Shown piece after piece: positions 17,352-26,848 of a DNA stretch of 64,000 nucleotides. The stretch is from Chelatococcus sp. YT9 (GTDB lineage Bacteria > Pseudomonadota > Alphaproteobacteria > Rhizobiales > Beijerinckiaceae), in the NCBI RefSeq assembly GCF_018398315.1, contig NZ_JAHBRW010000001.1:248001-312000 (forward strand), given 5' to 3'. Both the position numbers and the translations under genes were made by a program. The notes beneath the pieces were generated by a model that searched no databases, was not told the origin of the DNA, and saw nothing but the letters and a program-made list of their open reading frames with translations. Within the stretch, counting starts at the first letter, position 1. Each line of letters starts with the position of its first letter.

Positions 17352-17390
17352 CCAAGATGGGCCACGAAATGGCCAAGAACGGCCGGAAGC

Positions 17391-19964
17391 TCAGACTGAG
17401 AAACCGAGGCCGTCGGCAAGTGTGTCGACGTTCTCCGCAGTCAACCAGCGGGTGACACCAACGATGTTCTTGAAGTACCAGGTCTCGGCGTCGAACTGCC
17501 GGATTTCGACGCCGTTGGGGTAGTACTGACCGTTGCTGTCGTATGACTCGCTGCCCGTGGAATCGATCACGAAATTGCCGCCGCCGCCGGCGAGCTGCGC
17601 GTAGTCGCCCATCCAGGTGATCGCATGACTCGCCTGGCCAGGCGTCGCATGGCTCGGATCACCATTCACAGGGGTCGGCGAGATATAGAGGATGTCGCCT
17701 GGCTGCAGCGTGGCCTCTAGATAGGCCTGGATCTCGGCATCGGTGGCCTGTCCGTCCGCACCATAGATATCCGTGGCCACTGCCACGCGTTCGGCGGTCA
17801 GCGTCTTGCCGAGCCAGCCCACATCGACGGTGAGTTGGTTGGCCTGGATCTGGGTATCCGAGTTGATCCAGAAACCGAACGCAAAGTTGTAGTACCAGCT
17901 CGTGAAGTCGGTGCAGTCCATGCCCTGGGTGTGGAAGCCGGATACACTTGCGCCCCAGGCCACCTGCGGCAGCATCCCCTCATCCGATCCCGGCTCATAC
18001 GCATACCAGGTGGGAGCGTGGTGATGCTCATAGGCGATGCCGTAGTTCATCAATGCAGACGCCATCACGCGGGCCTGGAACAGTTCCTGGACCGATTCCG
18101 TCGCCCCTTCCGGCAAGGTGAAGCTCGGCGTGAACAGATCCGAAGGCATGGCGTCCGGGTTCGATGCGCCCGGAGGCAGCGGTCCCCAGGAGTTGACGTC
18201 AGCAGTGGGGCTCGTGATGAATTTCTCGTTCCAGGCCTCGGTTGCCGTGATGGCACCCTGGAAGTGAGACTGGAAATCGGACGTCAGCGAAGCGAGTTCG
18301 TCGGCCGATACTGACCCGAAACTCACCACATAGGGGGAATGGTAAGAGACCTGGTCAACCTGGACGAGGCCGTATTTGGTACGCGTCGAGGATGACTGTT
18401 CGACAGCGCCTGGTCCCCATGGATTCGTCCAGGCCGTTTCCCCATCGACCACGTTGCTCGAATTATCGACGGTGACCCAGGCGCCACTCGTGTTGTCGTA
18501 GCGCATGAGTGAAACCTCGGTCCCGCCGAAACCGCCGGTGATGAGGATGGGTGACGCCGACCCGCCGGGAAGGATCGGGTTGGCGCCGGAGCCGGCAGGA
18601 GGCTGCGGGAACAACACGCCGCCCCCAGCGAAGACCGGAAGGCTCGTCCCATCCCACGGAATGGCGCGGGTGCTGCCGTCTGCCAGGATCTCGAGTGGAT
18701 TGGCATTGAGATCATTGGCGTGGACGATGAGCGCGCCCGGTACACCGGCTCCGCGGAGAAGGGCGTCCGTCGGCCCAATGTTCGGCAGAGCCCACTCTTC
18801 GAGCGTGGAAGAGCTAAGCCCGTCCGGATACTGGATGATCGTCTGCTGCGCACTGATCGCGGTCGCAACGACGCCGCCTGTGAATTCGCTGCCGTAAGGC
18901 TGGAGCAGGCGTGTGCCCACGACGGAGAGATCCTCGGGATTGACGGTGACGACCGCGAGATCGGCGCCGGAAAGATCCCCCAGAATGATCTCGCCGAATC
19001 CGTTACCATCGGTGTCACCCATGGCGGCGGACAATCCATGACCGGCCACGTACCAATCGCCGAGGAGACCGCTCGGTGTCACGTCGGTCGGGCCGCCGTT
19101 GCGGCCCGCGTCGAGCTGGAGGAGTTGAACCGGCGACGTCTCGCCCGAAGTCGGATCTGTCTGTGTGAGGAGGATCTCGGCGCGACCATCGCCATTGAGA
19201 TCGCGCACGGCGACCATCATGCCACCGCCATATGTGCCCGAGAACGCGGCAAAAGATGTGAAAGTCAGGTTGGGCGCGCCATATGCCGATCCCGTGTAGG
19301 CATAATCGGCCCCACCGAACAGCACTTGAACCTGGCCGCCGCCGTTCGCGCTGGGTGAAACAGCAACAATATCATCGAAGCCGTCACCATCAACATCGCC
19401 GCTGGCCACTTCCACACCATCGACGTTATCGGCGCCGAACGGCAGCCACGTCTGGAGCACGGCGCCGTTGTTGCCGTCAAAGACCGTGACGTAGGAGAGA
19501 GGACCGGCTGCCGAACCGACAACAAGATCGGGAATGCGATCGGCATTGATGTCGCTCAGCGTCATCGTGCCAAGGGCGGCCGACACGCTCGCAGCTTCCG
19601 AGGAAGAGGCGAAGGCGACGCCCACCTGCGACGCAGGCATGCCTGACTGCATCGCGCTGAGCCAGAAGTCGAGGCCGGCCTGATCGGGGGCGCGGCCGAA
19701 TGTATTCTGGTAGAGCGCTGTCAAAAAAACTGTGTTGTCGGTATCGACGCCCGGATGCTGCTGCTGAAATTCGGGGCTTTCGAAAAACGCGTTGGAAATG
19801 TCGTTGATCGACACTCCGTCGTTATACAGATCCATCCAGAATGAAAGCCCGGCCGCATCCGGATCGCGCCCGACATACACATTGTAGAGTCGAGCCACCT
19901 GTTCGACCGCGAGAATACCCGCGGGCGTTGTCAAATCTATCACGCCACCATCTGAAGTCGCCAT
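17391..19964 (-). CDS. DUF4214 + FG-GAP repeat protein with NlpC/P60-like C-terminal domain (857 aa)
   Basis: Residues about 10-130 contain two DUF4214 units (LYNVYVGRDPDAAGLSFW and LYQNTFGRAPDQAGLDFW). Residues about 135-450 hold FG-GAP/VCBS-type repeats with calcium-loop signatures (INADRIPDLVVG, VDGDGFDDIVAV, LNGDGRAEILLT, TDGNGFGEIILG), suggesting a beta-propeller. The last 200 residues carry MDCTDFTSWYYNFAFG (Cys near 682), LQPGDILYIS, SHAITWMGDY (His near 781) and VIDSTGSES, the order and spacing of an NlpC/P60 papain-like peptidase. ATG at 19964 is the natural start; longer frames add a stretch with no homologous look. No Sec signal is seen, so type I or another non-classical export is likely. 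Peptidase activity is inferred. Confidence 0.8.
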   Translation of the reverse strand: MATSDGGVIDLTTPAGILAVEQVARLYNVYVGRDPDAAGLSFWMDLYNDGVSINDISNAFFESPEFQQQHPGVDTDNTVFLTALYQNTFGRAPDQAGLDFWLSAMQSGMPASQVGVAFASSSEAASVSAALGTMTLSDINADRIPDLVVGSAAGPLSYVTVFDGNNGAVLQTWLPFGADNVDGVEVASGDVDGDGFDDIVAVSPSANGGGQVQVLFGGADYAYTGSAYGAPNLTFTSFAAFSGTYGGGMMVAVRDLNGDGRAEILLTQTDPTSGETSPVQLLQLDAGRNGGPTDVTPSGLLGDWYVAGHGLSAAMGDTDGNGFGEIILGDLSGADLAVVTVNPEDLSVVGTRLLQPYGSEFTGGVVATAISAQQTIIQYPDGLSSSTLEEWALPNIGPTDALLRGAGVPGALIVHANDLNANPLEILADGSTRAIPWDGTSLPVFAGGGVLFPQPPAGSGANPILPGGSASPILITGGFGGTEVSLMRYDNTSGAWVTVDNSSNVVDGETAWTNPWGPGAVEQSSSTRTKYGLVQVDQVSYHSPYVVSFGSVSADELASLTSDFQSHFQGAITATEAWNEKFITSPTADVNSWGPLPPGASNPDAMPSDLFTPSFTLPEGATESVQELFQARVMASALMNYGIAYEHHHAPTWYAYEPGSDEGMLPQVAWGASVSGFHTQGMDCTDFTSWYYNFAFGFWINSDTQIQANQLTVDVGWLGKTLTAERVAVATDIYGADGQATDAEIQAYLEATLQPGDILYISPTPVNGDPSHATPGQASHAITWMGDYAQLAGGGGNFVIDSTGSESYDSNGQYYPNGVEIRQFDAETWYFKNIVGVTRWLTAENVDTLADGLGFSV

Positions 19965-20210
19965 ATGCCCACCCCTGCCCGCATTGTCCCATGGGGACCA
20001 ATGCGACAGTAGTGGCAGAACATGACAGTCCGTCCAGCAGAAAAACTGTACTTGATGTAATATTATGCGCGGAAGCGACCCGAACGTCACAATGGTTAAT
20101 AGAAGTTGGGCGCCGTGGCCGTCGCTTTTAAAGAGATAGACTTGACCTGCGCCATTGCAGAGCGTCGCTCGCAAGCGGAATAGCGGGGCGGAAGCCCCGC
20201 CGTCTCACCC

Positions 20211-21425
20211 TCAGGCGAACAATGGCCCCACGTCCGGCGTATAGCGGCTGAGCTTCTCGCGATCGATGGTGACCCCGAGGCCGGGTAGATCCGGGATCGT
20301 CAACCAGCCCTCCGCATCGAGGACGAAAGGTTCCGCGAGGATGCCATCCACATAGGGGCTGCCACCGATGAATTCGACGAGATCGGCGCTGGGGAACGCC
20401 GATGCCATCTGCAGGTCCGCGGCAAGGCCAAGCGCGGTGTTCCAGCCATGGCCGATGTATTTGACGCCGAAATCGTCCGCCATCCAGGCGATACGGCGCT
20501 GCTCGGAAATGCCGCCGACCTTGGTGACATCAGGCTGCACGATGTCGACGGCGCCGCGCGTGAGCCAGGGTATGAAGGCTTGGCGCCGCGTGATGACCTC
20601 GCAACCGGCGATTGGCACCGGGGAGCACCGGCGCAGCTCCCAATAGTCATCGATCGCATCCGGCCGCACGGGCTCCTCAAACCAGCCCACGTCAAACTGC
20701 GCCAACATCTCTGCCGTCCGCTTCGCCCATTTGAAGCCGTGCGGCCATTGCGCATCGCTGGCGCCAGCGTCTACGAAAAGCTTGGCCTTGTCGCCCGCTG
20801 CCTCGCGCGCAGCCCGCACGATCGCTTCGTCCAGACGTGTATCGAGGGCGCGACCGAAGGGTCCCCAGCCGATCTTGAAGGCCGTGAAGCCCTTCTCGCG
20901 GTAGGTGGCGATGACATCGCGCATCGCCCCAGGCTCTTCCATCAGCAGCGAGCAATAGGGCTGCACGCGCCGCCGGTAGCTGCCGCCGAGAAGGCGGCCA
21001 ACGCTGAGGCCTGTCGCCTGGCCAAGGATGTCCCACAGCGCGATGTCGATGCCGCTAATGGTGTGGGTCAGCGTGCCGCCGCGGCCCATCCAGAATGTAT
21101 TCTGATGCAGCTTCTCGCTGACGAATTCTGGGGAGAGCGCATCCTCGCCAAGGAACAGCGGTTCCAGCACCTTGAGGCCCGCCTGCACAAGCCGGCCATC
21201 CGTGAACGAACTGCCATAGCCCGTCACGCCCTGGTCGGTATGGACCGCAATGATCGCGTGGATCGAGTCGTCCGGCCGGATCTCGGCCGACCAGCCGCCC
21301 TTCGGGCTTTCGCCGAACAATGGAGCGGCTTCTATGCGGGTGATCCGGAAAGGCGGCAGGGCCGCGGGGCGTGCTACGGATGTGGAAGGCACGGGCATGG
21401 AACGAGACGTCTCCCTGTTGGTCAC
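20211..21425 (-). CDS. Enolase-superfamily enzyme, mandelate racemase/muconate lactonizing type (404 aa)
   Basis: A cytoplasmic Mg-dependent enzyme that abstracts an alpha proton from a carboxylate (dehydratase, racemase or cycloisomerase). The capping domain opens with FRITRIEAAPLFGESPKGGW. Metal ligands are seen as VDAG (Asp), FEEP (Glu) and AGCEV (Glu), with the acid/base pair in VQPDVTKVGG and YIGHGWNT (His). Instead of the usual KxK it has FKIGWGPFGRA (Lys-x-Gly). The general look is closest to D-galactarolactone cycloisomerase-like members. It overlaps the GntR gene by 4 bp (ATGA), so the two are co-translated. Confidence 0.88.
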   Translation of the reverse strand: MTNRETSRSMPVPSTSVARPAALPPFRITRIEAAPLFGESPKGGWSAEIRPDDSIHAIIAVHTDQGVTGYGSSFTDGRLVQAGLKVLEPLFLGEDALSPEFVSEKLHQNTFWMGRGGTLTHTISGIDIALWDILGQATGLSVGRLLGGSYRRRVQPYCSLLMEEPGAMRDVIATYREKGFTAFKIGWGPFGRALDTRLDEAIVRAAREAAGDKAKLFVDAGASDAQWPHGFKWAKRTAEMLAQFDVGWFEEPVRPDAIDDYWELRRCSPVPIAGCEVITRRQAFIPWLTRGAVDIVQPDVTKVGGISEQRRIAWMADDFGVKYIGHGWNTALGLAADLQMASAFPSADLVEFIGGSPYVDGILAEPFVLDAEGWLTIPDLPGLGVTIDREKLSRYTPDVGPLFA

Positions 21426-22171
21426 TGTTCTTCCCTCTCGGCACGCCGGCGAGCGATGATCGCCTCATAATCCATGGCGTGGTTCATCACGGTGATATGG
21501 TCGTCCAGTGTCGCGCTGATCGCCGCGATATCCCCGGCTTCGAAGATCGCGAGCAGCTCCTGATGTTCCTCGACGACCCCGAACATAGGCTTGCCGAAAG
21601 TGGCGAGGCCGAAGATGATCGTGAACTGGCGGGCCAGCGTTTCCCAAAGGTCGAGCGTCACGCTGTTGCCGCCCAGCAGACAGAGCGCTCGATGAAACCT
21701 GGTGTCGGCAACCGCGACGCCATAGGCGTCGCCGCGCGCGGCCATCAACTCCATCTCGCCGACCGCGCTGCGCAGCAAATCAAGATGAGCCCCGCGATTG
21801 CGCCCGCCCGACACCGCGCGGGCGGTTGCGCTGGCCTCCAGCGCGATGCGTGCCTCGATGAGATCCGACACGCGTTCGTTGGTCACGGGACGCAGGCGAA
21901 TGCCCTTGTATGGCTCGTTGACGACAACGCCCTGGCTTTCGAGGAGCCGCAGCGCTTCCCGCACGGGCACCCGGCTGACCCCGAGCTTGCGCGCGAGTTC
22001 GGCCTCCACGATGCGATCGCCCGGCAGGATGAGGCCGGCGGACGCTCCAGCAATGATCGCCTCGATAGCGAGATCGACAAGGGTTTGCGGCTGAAGCCGC
22101 TGCCAATCCGCATTGGCCGTGTCGGCCGGCCGCATGGGCTCCGTAACCGCGCTCGTCCTCGTATGTTGCAT
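21422..22171 (-). CDS. GntR family regulator with FCD domain (249 aa)
   Basis: Winged helix near residues 28-95 (LILPGDRIVEAELARKLGVS, then RVPVREALRLLESQG) and an FCD ligand domain after it (EARIALEASATARAVSG, DTRFHRALCLLGGN, EEHQELLAIFEAGD). FCD members usually bind small organic acids through a metal site. The gene is divergent from the operon starting at 22257, and the palindrome between them is its probable operator. It is coupled to the enolase gene behind it. Confidence 0.92.
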   Translation of the reverse strand: MQHTRTSAVTEPMRPADTANADWQRLQPQTLVDLAIEAIIAGASAGLILPGDRIVEAELARKLGVSRVPVREALRLLESQGVVVNEPYKGIRLRPVTNERVSDLIEARIALEASATARAVSGGRNRGAHLDLLRSAVGEMELMAARGDAYGVAVADTRFHRALCLLGGNSVTLDLWETLARQFTIIFGLATFGKPMFGVVEEHQELLAIFEAGDIAAISATLDDHITVMNHAMDYEAIIARRRAEREEQ

Positions 22172-22200
22172 CGTACCCCGGTAACTGCTCGATCGCTCAC

Positions 22201-22251
22201 TTGACTTATCGTAGAATCGTATACGATGATACGATTATAAGAGCAAGGAGG
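22201..22251 (+). promoter_or_regulatory. GntR operator and promoter of the deacylase operon
   Basis: ATCGTATACGAT (22216-22227) is a perfect 12-bp palindrome, overlapped by a larger dyad AATCGTAT-N6-ATACGATT (22215-22236). A GTATAC core is typical of FadR-type GntR sites. A possible -35 TTGACT (22201) and -10 GATGAT (22225) would put the palindrome inside the promoter, giving repression by exclusion. AAGGAGG at 22245-22251 serves the GTG start at 22257. Confidence 0.65.
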
Positions 22252-22256
22252 GCAAT

Positions 22257-23294
22257 GTGGGGACGTCCACTGAAAGCCGCATTCGATGTGACATTGATCT
22301 CGACGCAACGGGCAGACAAGCGGGTTACCTGAGGGCGCCGCTTTCGCGGAACACCTCCGGATGGGGCACTGTCGAAATTCCGATCGTATCCGTCAAGAAT
22401 GGCTCTGGACCGACCGTGCTGTTCACGGGCGGCGTGCACGGGGATGAATACGAAGGCCAGATTGCCGTATCCCGACTGGCGCGCTCACTCGATCCCAGCA
22501 CTATTCAGGGGCGCGTCATCATGATTCCGGCCCTCAATATGCCGGCCGTAATGAATGATACGCGCTTATCACCTGTGGATAACCGTGACATGAACCGGTG
22601 CTTCCCCGGTAATCCGCGTGGAACATTCTCAGAGATGCTGGCGCATTTCGTGGATGCGATCATCCTACCACATGTCGATATTTCCGTTGACTTGCATACC
22701 GCTGGTCATTCGGGCGATTCCGCCTTGTCCACCAACATGCACTACGTTAAAGATGGAGCGCTCCGCGACCGCACCATGGCGGCGGCATCGGCTTTTGGCG
22801 CTCCTTACAACGTCGTGTTCTGGGGTGTCGACGAAGGCGCGACCCTCACCTCATCAGTGGAGCGGCGCGGCATCCTATCCCTCGGCACGGAGCTCGGTGG
22901 CTGGGGACGCGTGAATGTCGAGGGCGTCCGCATCGCCGATCGCGCACTCACCAATATCCTCAAACATTTCGAACTTATGGATGGTCAACCGGATACCCGC
23001 CAGCGCGATGGCTCGCCGCGCACCCGCCACATGATGGTTCGTGACGCGGCCGGCTACAGCTTTGCCCCGGCAAACGGGCTGTTCGAGCCGCGGCATGTCG
23101 TGGGCGATGTCTGCAAGGCGGGCGAGCTCGCCGGCCTCCTACACTTCGTAGAAGATGTCGATCGGGCGCCCATCGAGGTCCGTTATAAACTCGATGGGGT
23201 CTTGTGGATGTCGGCGGGGCCGGGCCGCGTACAGCGGGGTGATGCGGTGGCGGTCCTTATGGAGGATTACGACGAAGCCCGCGCAGCAGCTTGA
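22257..23294 (+). CDS. Succinylglutamate desuccinylase/aspartoacylase family protein (345 aa)
   Basis: A zinc-dependent hydrolase of the M14-like aspartoacylase family that removes acyl groups from N-acyl amino acids, in the manner of DoeB. The zinc site is GGVHGDEYEG (His, Glu near residues 61-64) and DLHTAG (His near 147), with NRDMNRCFPGNP between. GTG at 22257 is the start, 5 nt after AAGGAGG. It is the first gene of the right arm after the GntR operator and is followed 41 bp later by a peptide-type binding protein. A paralogue opens the ABC operon at 37982. Confidence 0.88.
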   Translation: MGTSTESRIRCDIDLDATGRQAGYLRAPLSRNTSGWGTVEIPIVSVKNGSGPTVLFTGGVHGDEYEGQIAVSRLARSLDPSTIQGRVIMIPALNMPAVMNDTRLSPVDNRDMNRCFPGNPRGTFSEMLAHFVDAIILPHVDISVDLHTAGHSGDSALSTNMHYVKDGALRDRTMAAASAFGAPYNVVFWGVDEGATLTSSVERRGILSLGTELGGWGRVNVEGVRIADRALTNILKHFELMDGQPDTRQRDGSPRTRHMMVRDAAGYSFAPANGLFEPRHVVGDVCKAGELAGLLHFVEDVDRAPIEVRYKLDGVLWMSAGPGRVQRGDAVAVLMEDYDEARAAA

Positions 23295-23335
23295 TGTCAT
23301 CGGCGCAAGAGTACGACCAGAAGGGGAACATAAAC

Positions 23336-24874
23336 ATGAGAAGGCGAAGCATTCTCGGGGCAGCCGCAGTCGCGGCCGTGCTCATGTCTTTCCAAACCAT
23401 GGCGGTCGCACAGACGAAGGGAGGCGATATCGTCATTGGCATCAGCCAGGCACCGCCATCGCTTGACGCGCAGATTACATCGGCGCAGGCGGCGCGTAAC
23501 GTAACCTTGCACATCTTCGAGACGCTCTATGCGCGGGACGAGAACGCCAAGCCGGTCCCGGAGCTGGCGGAAGGGGTGACCATTTCGCCCGACGGCAAGA
23601 CTTATGTCTTCCCCATCCGCAAGGGCGTGAAGTTCCACAACGGCAAGGAGCTCGACGCCAACGACGTCGTGGCCTCCATCGAGCGGTACCGCAAGATCGG
23701 CGCGTCACCGGCGCTCGTCTCAGCCATCGAAAGCATCAAGGCGACGGGGCCGCACGAGGTCACCATCACGCTGAAGAATGTTCAGGCCACGTTCCTGGAC
23801 AATCTCTCGTCACCCCGCGCGCCGATCGCCATTTATCCAGCAAGTGAAGCGGCCAAGGAAGCCGGCAAGATCGAGATCATCGGCACGGGTCCGTACAAGT
23901 TCGTTGAATACAAGCCCGACAGCCATGTGAAGATAGCGCGCTATGACGGCTATAGCCCGAATCCGAAGGGAACAGGGCGCGATGGCTTCGCGGGCAAGAA
24001 GGAAGCCTTTCTCGATACTGTCACGTTCCGCTTCATGCCTGAAGCCGGCGCGCGGACGGCGGCGCTGGAGTCGGGTGAGATCCAGTTCAACGAGACCGTC
24101 GATGGCCCGACGGCGAAACGCCTTGCGGAGGACAAGCGCTTCACGGTCGAGAAGGTGGTGCCGTTCGGTCTCCAGGTGATCAAGTTCAATCAGGGTGCCG
24201 CGCCCGGGAACGACAAGAACTTCCGGCTGGCCGTCCAGGCGGCGCTCAACATGGAAGATATCATGAGTATTGCCTACTCGGATATCTACCAGATGGATCC
24301 GAGCTGGCTTTATCCGGGCTCGGCCTTCTATACGACAGCCGGCAGCGACAAGTATAACAAGGGCGATCTCGAAGCAGCCAAGGCCTTACTCGCCAAATCC
24401 GGCTATAAGGGCGAAAAGCTGACCTTCATCGTCGACAATTTGCGCGCGAATATCGACACCGCGACCGTGTTACAGGAGCGGTTGAAAGATATCGGCGTCA
24501 ATGTCGACATCTCGGTCGCGGATTGGCCGACGGTGTCGAAGATGGGCTTCACGCCGCAAGGCTGGACCTTCTGGACCCACGGCTTTGGCATCGAGCCCTA
24601 CGAGGGACCCGGTTCGGTGATGGCGCCGTGGGTCAACGGTCTGTCACAACAGGCCAAAGATCCCGTCATCGATGAACTTGCCATCGCCTTCAACGCCGAA
24701 ATGGACGAAGGCAAGCGCAAGGCCATCTTCGACAAGTTCCAGGCCCATATGTACGACAACGCGGTCGCCATGAAGGCCGGCAACTACGGTGTGTTCCAGG
24801 CGAGCACGTCGAAGCTCAAGAACTTCAAGCCTTACCGCATCCCGCGGATGTGGGGTGTCTGGCTCGAACCGTAG
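23336..24874 (+). CDS. ABC transporter substrate-binding protein, peptide/family 5 type (512 aa)
   Basis: A periplasmic DppA/OppA-type receptor. ATG at 23336 (AAGGGGA upstream) gives a signal peptide ending AVA-Q. The mature protein starts GGDIVIGISQAPPSLDAQ, with the family motifs AEGVTISPDGKTYVFPIRKGVKFHNG and IIGTGPYKFVEY (quoted in parts). Ligands of the family include peptides, opines and glycosides. It sits between the deacylase and two cognate permeases. No ATPase gene follows. Confidence 0.92.
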   Translation: MRRRSILGAAAVAAVLMSFQTMAVAQTKGGDIVIGISQAPPSLDAQITSAQAARNVTLHIFETLYARDENAKPVPELAEGVTISPDGKTYVFPIRKGVKFHNGKELDANDVVASIERYRKIGASPALVSAIESIKATGPHEVTITLKNVQATFLDNLSSPRAPIAIYPASEAAKEAGKIEIIGTGPYKFVEYKPDSHVKIARYDGYSPNPKGTGRDGFAGKKEAFLDTVTFRFMPEAGARTAALESGEIQFNETVDGPTAKRLAEDKRFTVEKVVPFGLQVIKFNQGAAPGNDKNFRLAVQAALNMEDIMSIAYSDIYQMDPSWLYPGSAFYTTAGSDKYNKGDLEAAKALLAKSGYKGEKLTFIVDNLRANIDTATVLQERLKDIGVNVDISVADWPTVSKMGFTPQGWTFWTHGFGIEPYEGPGSVMAPWVNGLSQQAKDPVIDELAIAFNAEMDEGKRKAIFDKFQAHMYDNAVAMKAGNYGVFQASTSKLKNFKPYRIPRMWGVWLEP

Positions 24875-24903
24875 CCACCTCGATATTCGGGAACAATCCC
24901 TCG

Positions 24904-24956
24904 GTCATCCCGGGCTCGTCGCAAAACGATGAACCCGGGGCATCGCTTAGCGATGA
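24904..24956. repeat. REP-like palindromic element (two hairpins)
   Basis: CCCGGGcTCgTC (24909-24920) mirrors GAtGAaCCCGGG (24928-24939), and CATCGC-TTA-GCGATG (24941-24955) follows. It starts with GTCATCCCGG, as do other intergenic palindromes in the window (near 44505). It lies between the binding protein and the permeases and could act as a processing or partial termination site. Confidence 0.6.
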
Positions 24957-24977
24957 CGCACCGACCATGAGCATGCC

Positions 24978-25922
24978 ATGACAGCTTTTCTCATCCGGCG
25001 GCTTGCGGGGGCATTCGTCGTCCTTGCGCTCGTCTCGCTGATGTCGTTCGCCCTGATTTGGCTCGTGCCGGGCGACACGGCGGCCGCCTTCCTCGACGCC
25101 TCGGCGACACCGGAGCAGATCGCCAAGCTGCGCACGGCGCTTGGGCTCGATAAGCCACTGCCGCTGCAAATGATGGAGTGGTACGGGCGCGTGCTGAGTG
25201 GCGACCTGGGGCAATCCATCCTCCTCAACAGGTCGGTCACCGGCGCGCTCATGGAGCGCCTCCCCGTCACCCTCGCCCTTGCGGGCTTTGCTCTGGTGAT
25301 CGCGATAGTCGCCGGCATCGCAGCAGGCGTCGTTGCCGCTGTCTATCACAATCGCTGGCCGGATCAGGCGCTGATGACGACGGCGCTGCTCGGGCTCTCC
25401 ATTCCAGACTTCTGGCTCGGCCTCGTCATGGTGCTCGTCTTCGCAGTCTCGCTCGGCTGGCTGCCGAGCGGCGGCTTCACGCCCTTCACCACCGATCCGC
25501 TGGGCTGGCTCAGGACGGTTATCCTGCCGGCGTTGACGCTGGGGCTCGTCCAGGTCGGGTTCATCGCACGCATGGCGCGGGCGTCGATGCTGGAAACGCT
25601 GAACCAGGACTTCATCCGCACCGCCGATGCCAAGGGTCTGTCGCGTCTCGCCATCGTGCTGCGCCACGGCCTGCCAAATGCCATGATCCCTATTCTTACC
25701 GTGATCGGCATTGTCGCCGGCGCATTGCTTGGAGGCACAGTCATCATTGAACAGGTCTTTTCCATACCAGGTATCGGCCGCCTGATCGTCGGCGCCATAG
25801 CTTCCCGTGACTTTCCCGTCTTGCAGGGGGGCCTTCTTTTCCTTGCCGTCGTCTATCTCTCCATCAACCTTATCGTCGATATTCTTTATGCGGTGGTTGA
25901 CCCACGCGTGAGGCTGTCCTGA
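24978..25922 (+). CDS. ABC transporter permease, DppB type (314 aa)
   Basis: An inner-membrane subunit with six segments. MTAFLIRRLAGAFVVLALVS is the canonical DppB N-terminus; LGLDKPLPLQMMEWYGRVLS and GDLGQSI follow, and the EAA-loop is TADAKGLSRLAIVLRHGLPN. It overlaps the next permease by 1 bp (TGATG). It serves the binding protein upstream. Confidence 0.93.
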   Translation: MTAFLIRRLAGAFVVLALVSLMSFALIWLVPGDTAAAFLDASATPEQIAKLRTALGLDKPLPLQMMEWYGRVLSGDLGQSILLNRSVTGALMERLPVTLALAGFALVIAIVAGIAAGVVAAVYHNRWPDQALMTTALLGLSIPDFWLGLVMVLVFAVSLGWLPSGGFTPFTTDPLGWLRTVILPALTLGLVQVGFIARMARASMLETLNQDFIRTADAKGLSRLAIVLRHGLPNAMIPILTVIGIVAGALLGGTVIIEQVFSIPGIGRLIVGAIASRDFPVLQGGLLFLAVVYLSINLIVDILYAVVDPRVRLS

Positions 25923-26794
25923 TGGCTGAGGTCGCCATTCCCATCGAGCGGCCAAGCGTCAGTCCGGGGCAAGCGAGCCTCCGCCGCCTCCTGCGCAGCC
26001 GCTCGTTCATGGTTGGCGCGGCGCTCGTCATCCTTATGGCGCTCGTTGCCATCTTCGCCGACGTCCTTGCGCCCTTCGACCCCCTGCGCAGCAACGCCCG
26101 CATGCGGCTTACCGCGCCCAACAGCGTGTATTGGTTCGGCACCGATCACTTCGGTCGCGATATCCTCTCTCGCGTCATGGTTGGTGCCCGGATCTCACTC
26201 GCCATCGGCGCGATGACTGTCGTTCTCACCGGCATCATCGGCACCGTCATCGGCGCGATCTCGGGCTTCTTTCCCCGTCTGGACAATCCGATCATGCGTC
26301 TCATGGATGCGCTGATGGCTTTCCCATCAATCGTGCTCGCCATGGTGGTCAGTGCTATTCTCGGCGCATCGCTGACAAATGTCGTCATTGCGTTGTCGAT
26401 CGCGACCATGCCGCACACGGCGCGCATCGTCCGCGCCTCCGTGCTCGTCGGCCGGGAGCTTGACTATGTGGATGCCGCCCGCTCGCTGGGGGTCGCCGAA
26501 CTCACCATTCTGTTCCGCCATGTGCTGGTGAATGCCACCGGGCCGCTGATTGTGCGCCTGACCTATGTCTTCGCCATTGCGATCCTCGCGGAAGCCGCGC
26601 TCTCCTTCGTTGGTGCTGGCCCGCCGCCGCCCTCGCCGTCCTTCGGCGCGATCATTGCGCAGGGGCGGGATTTCATGCGCGAGGCCCCATGGATCACCGT
26701 CTTCCCTGGGCTCGCCATCATCCTTTGCGTGCTCGGCCTCAACCTTCTCGGCGACGGCCTACGCGATGCCTTCGATCCTCGCTCGAAACTCTGA
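25922..26794 (+). CDS. ABC transporter permease, DppC type (290 aa)
   Basis: The second permease of the peptide-type importer. It has the DppC pattern of FADVLAPFDP, FGTDHFGRDILSRVMVGARI near residue 75, and the EAA-loop VDAARSLGVAELTILFRHVL. The start codon overlaps the previous stop. Normally DppD/DppF ATPases follow; here an M81 peptidase gene follows after 54 bp, so ATP-binding subunits must come from elsewhere. Confidence 0.93.
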   Translation: MAEVAIPIERPSVSPGQASLRRLLRSRSFMVGAALVILMALVAIFADVLAPFDPLRSNARMRLTAPNSVYWFGTDHFGRDILSRVMVGARISLAIGAMTVVLTGIIGTVIGAISGFFPRLDNPIMRLMDALMAFPSIVLAMVVSAILGASLTNVVIALSIATMPHTARIVRASVLVGRELDYVDAARSLGVAELTILFRHVLVNATGPLIVRLTYVFAIAILAEAALSFVGAGPPPPSPSFGAIIAQGRDFMREAPWITVFPGLAIILCVLGLNLLGDGLRDAFDPRSKL

Positions 26795-26848
26795 CACGCC
26801 CGGCGCGACGACGCCGGCGATTCCTGCCGCCTATTTCGGAGACCGGTC

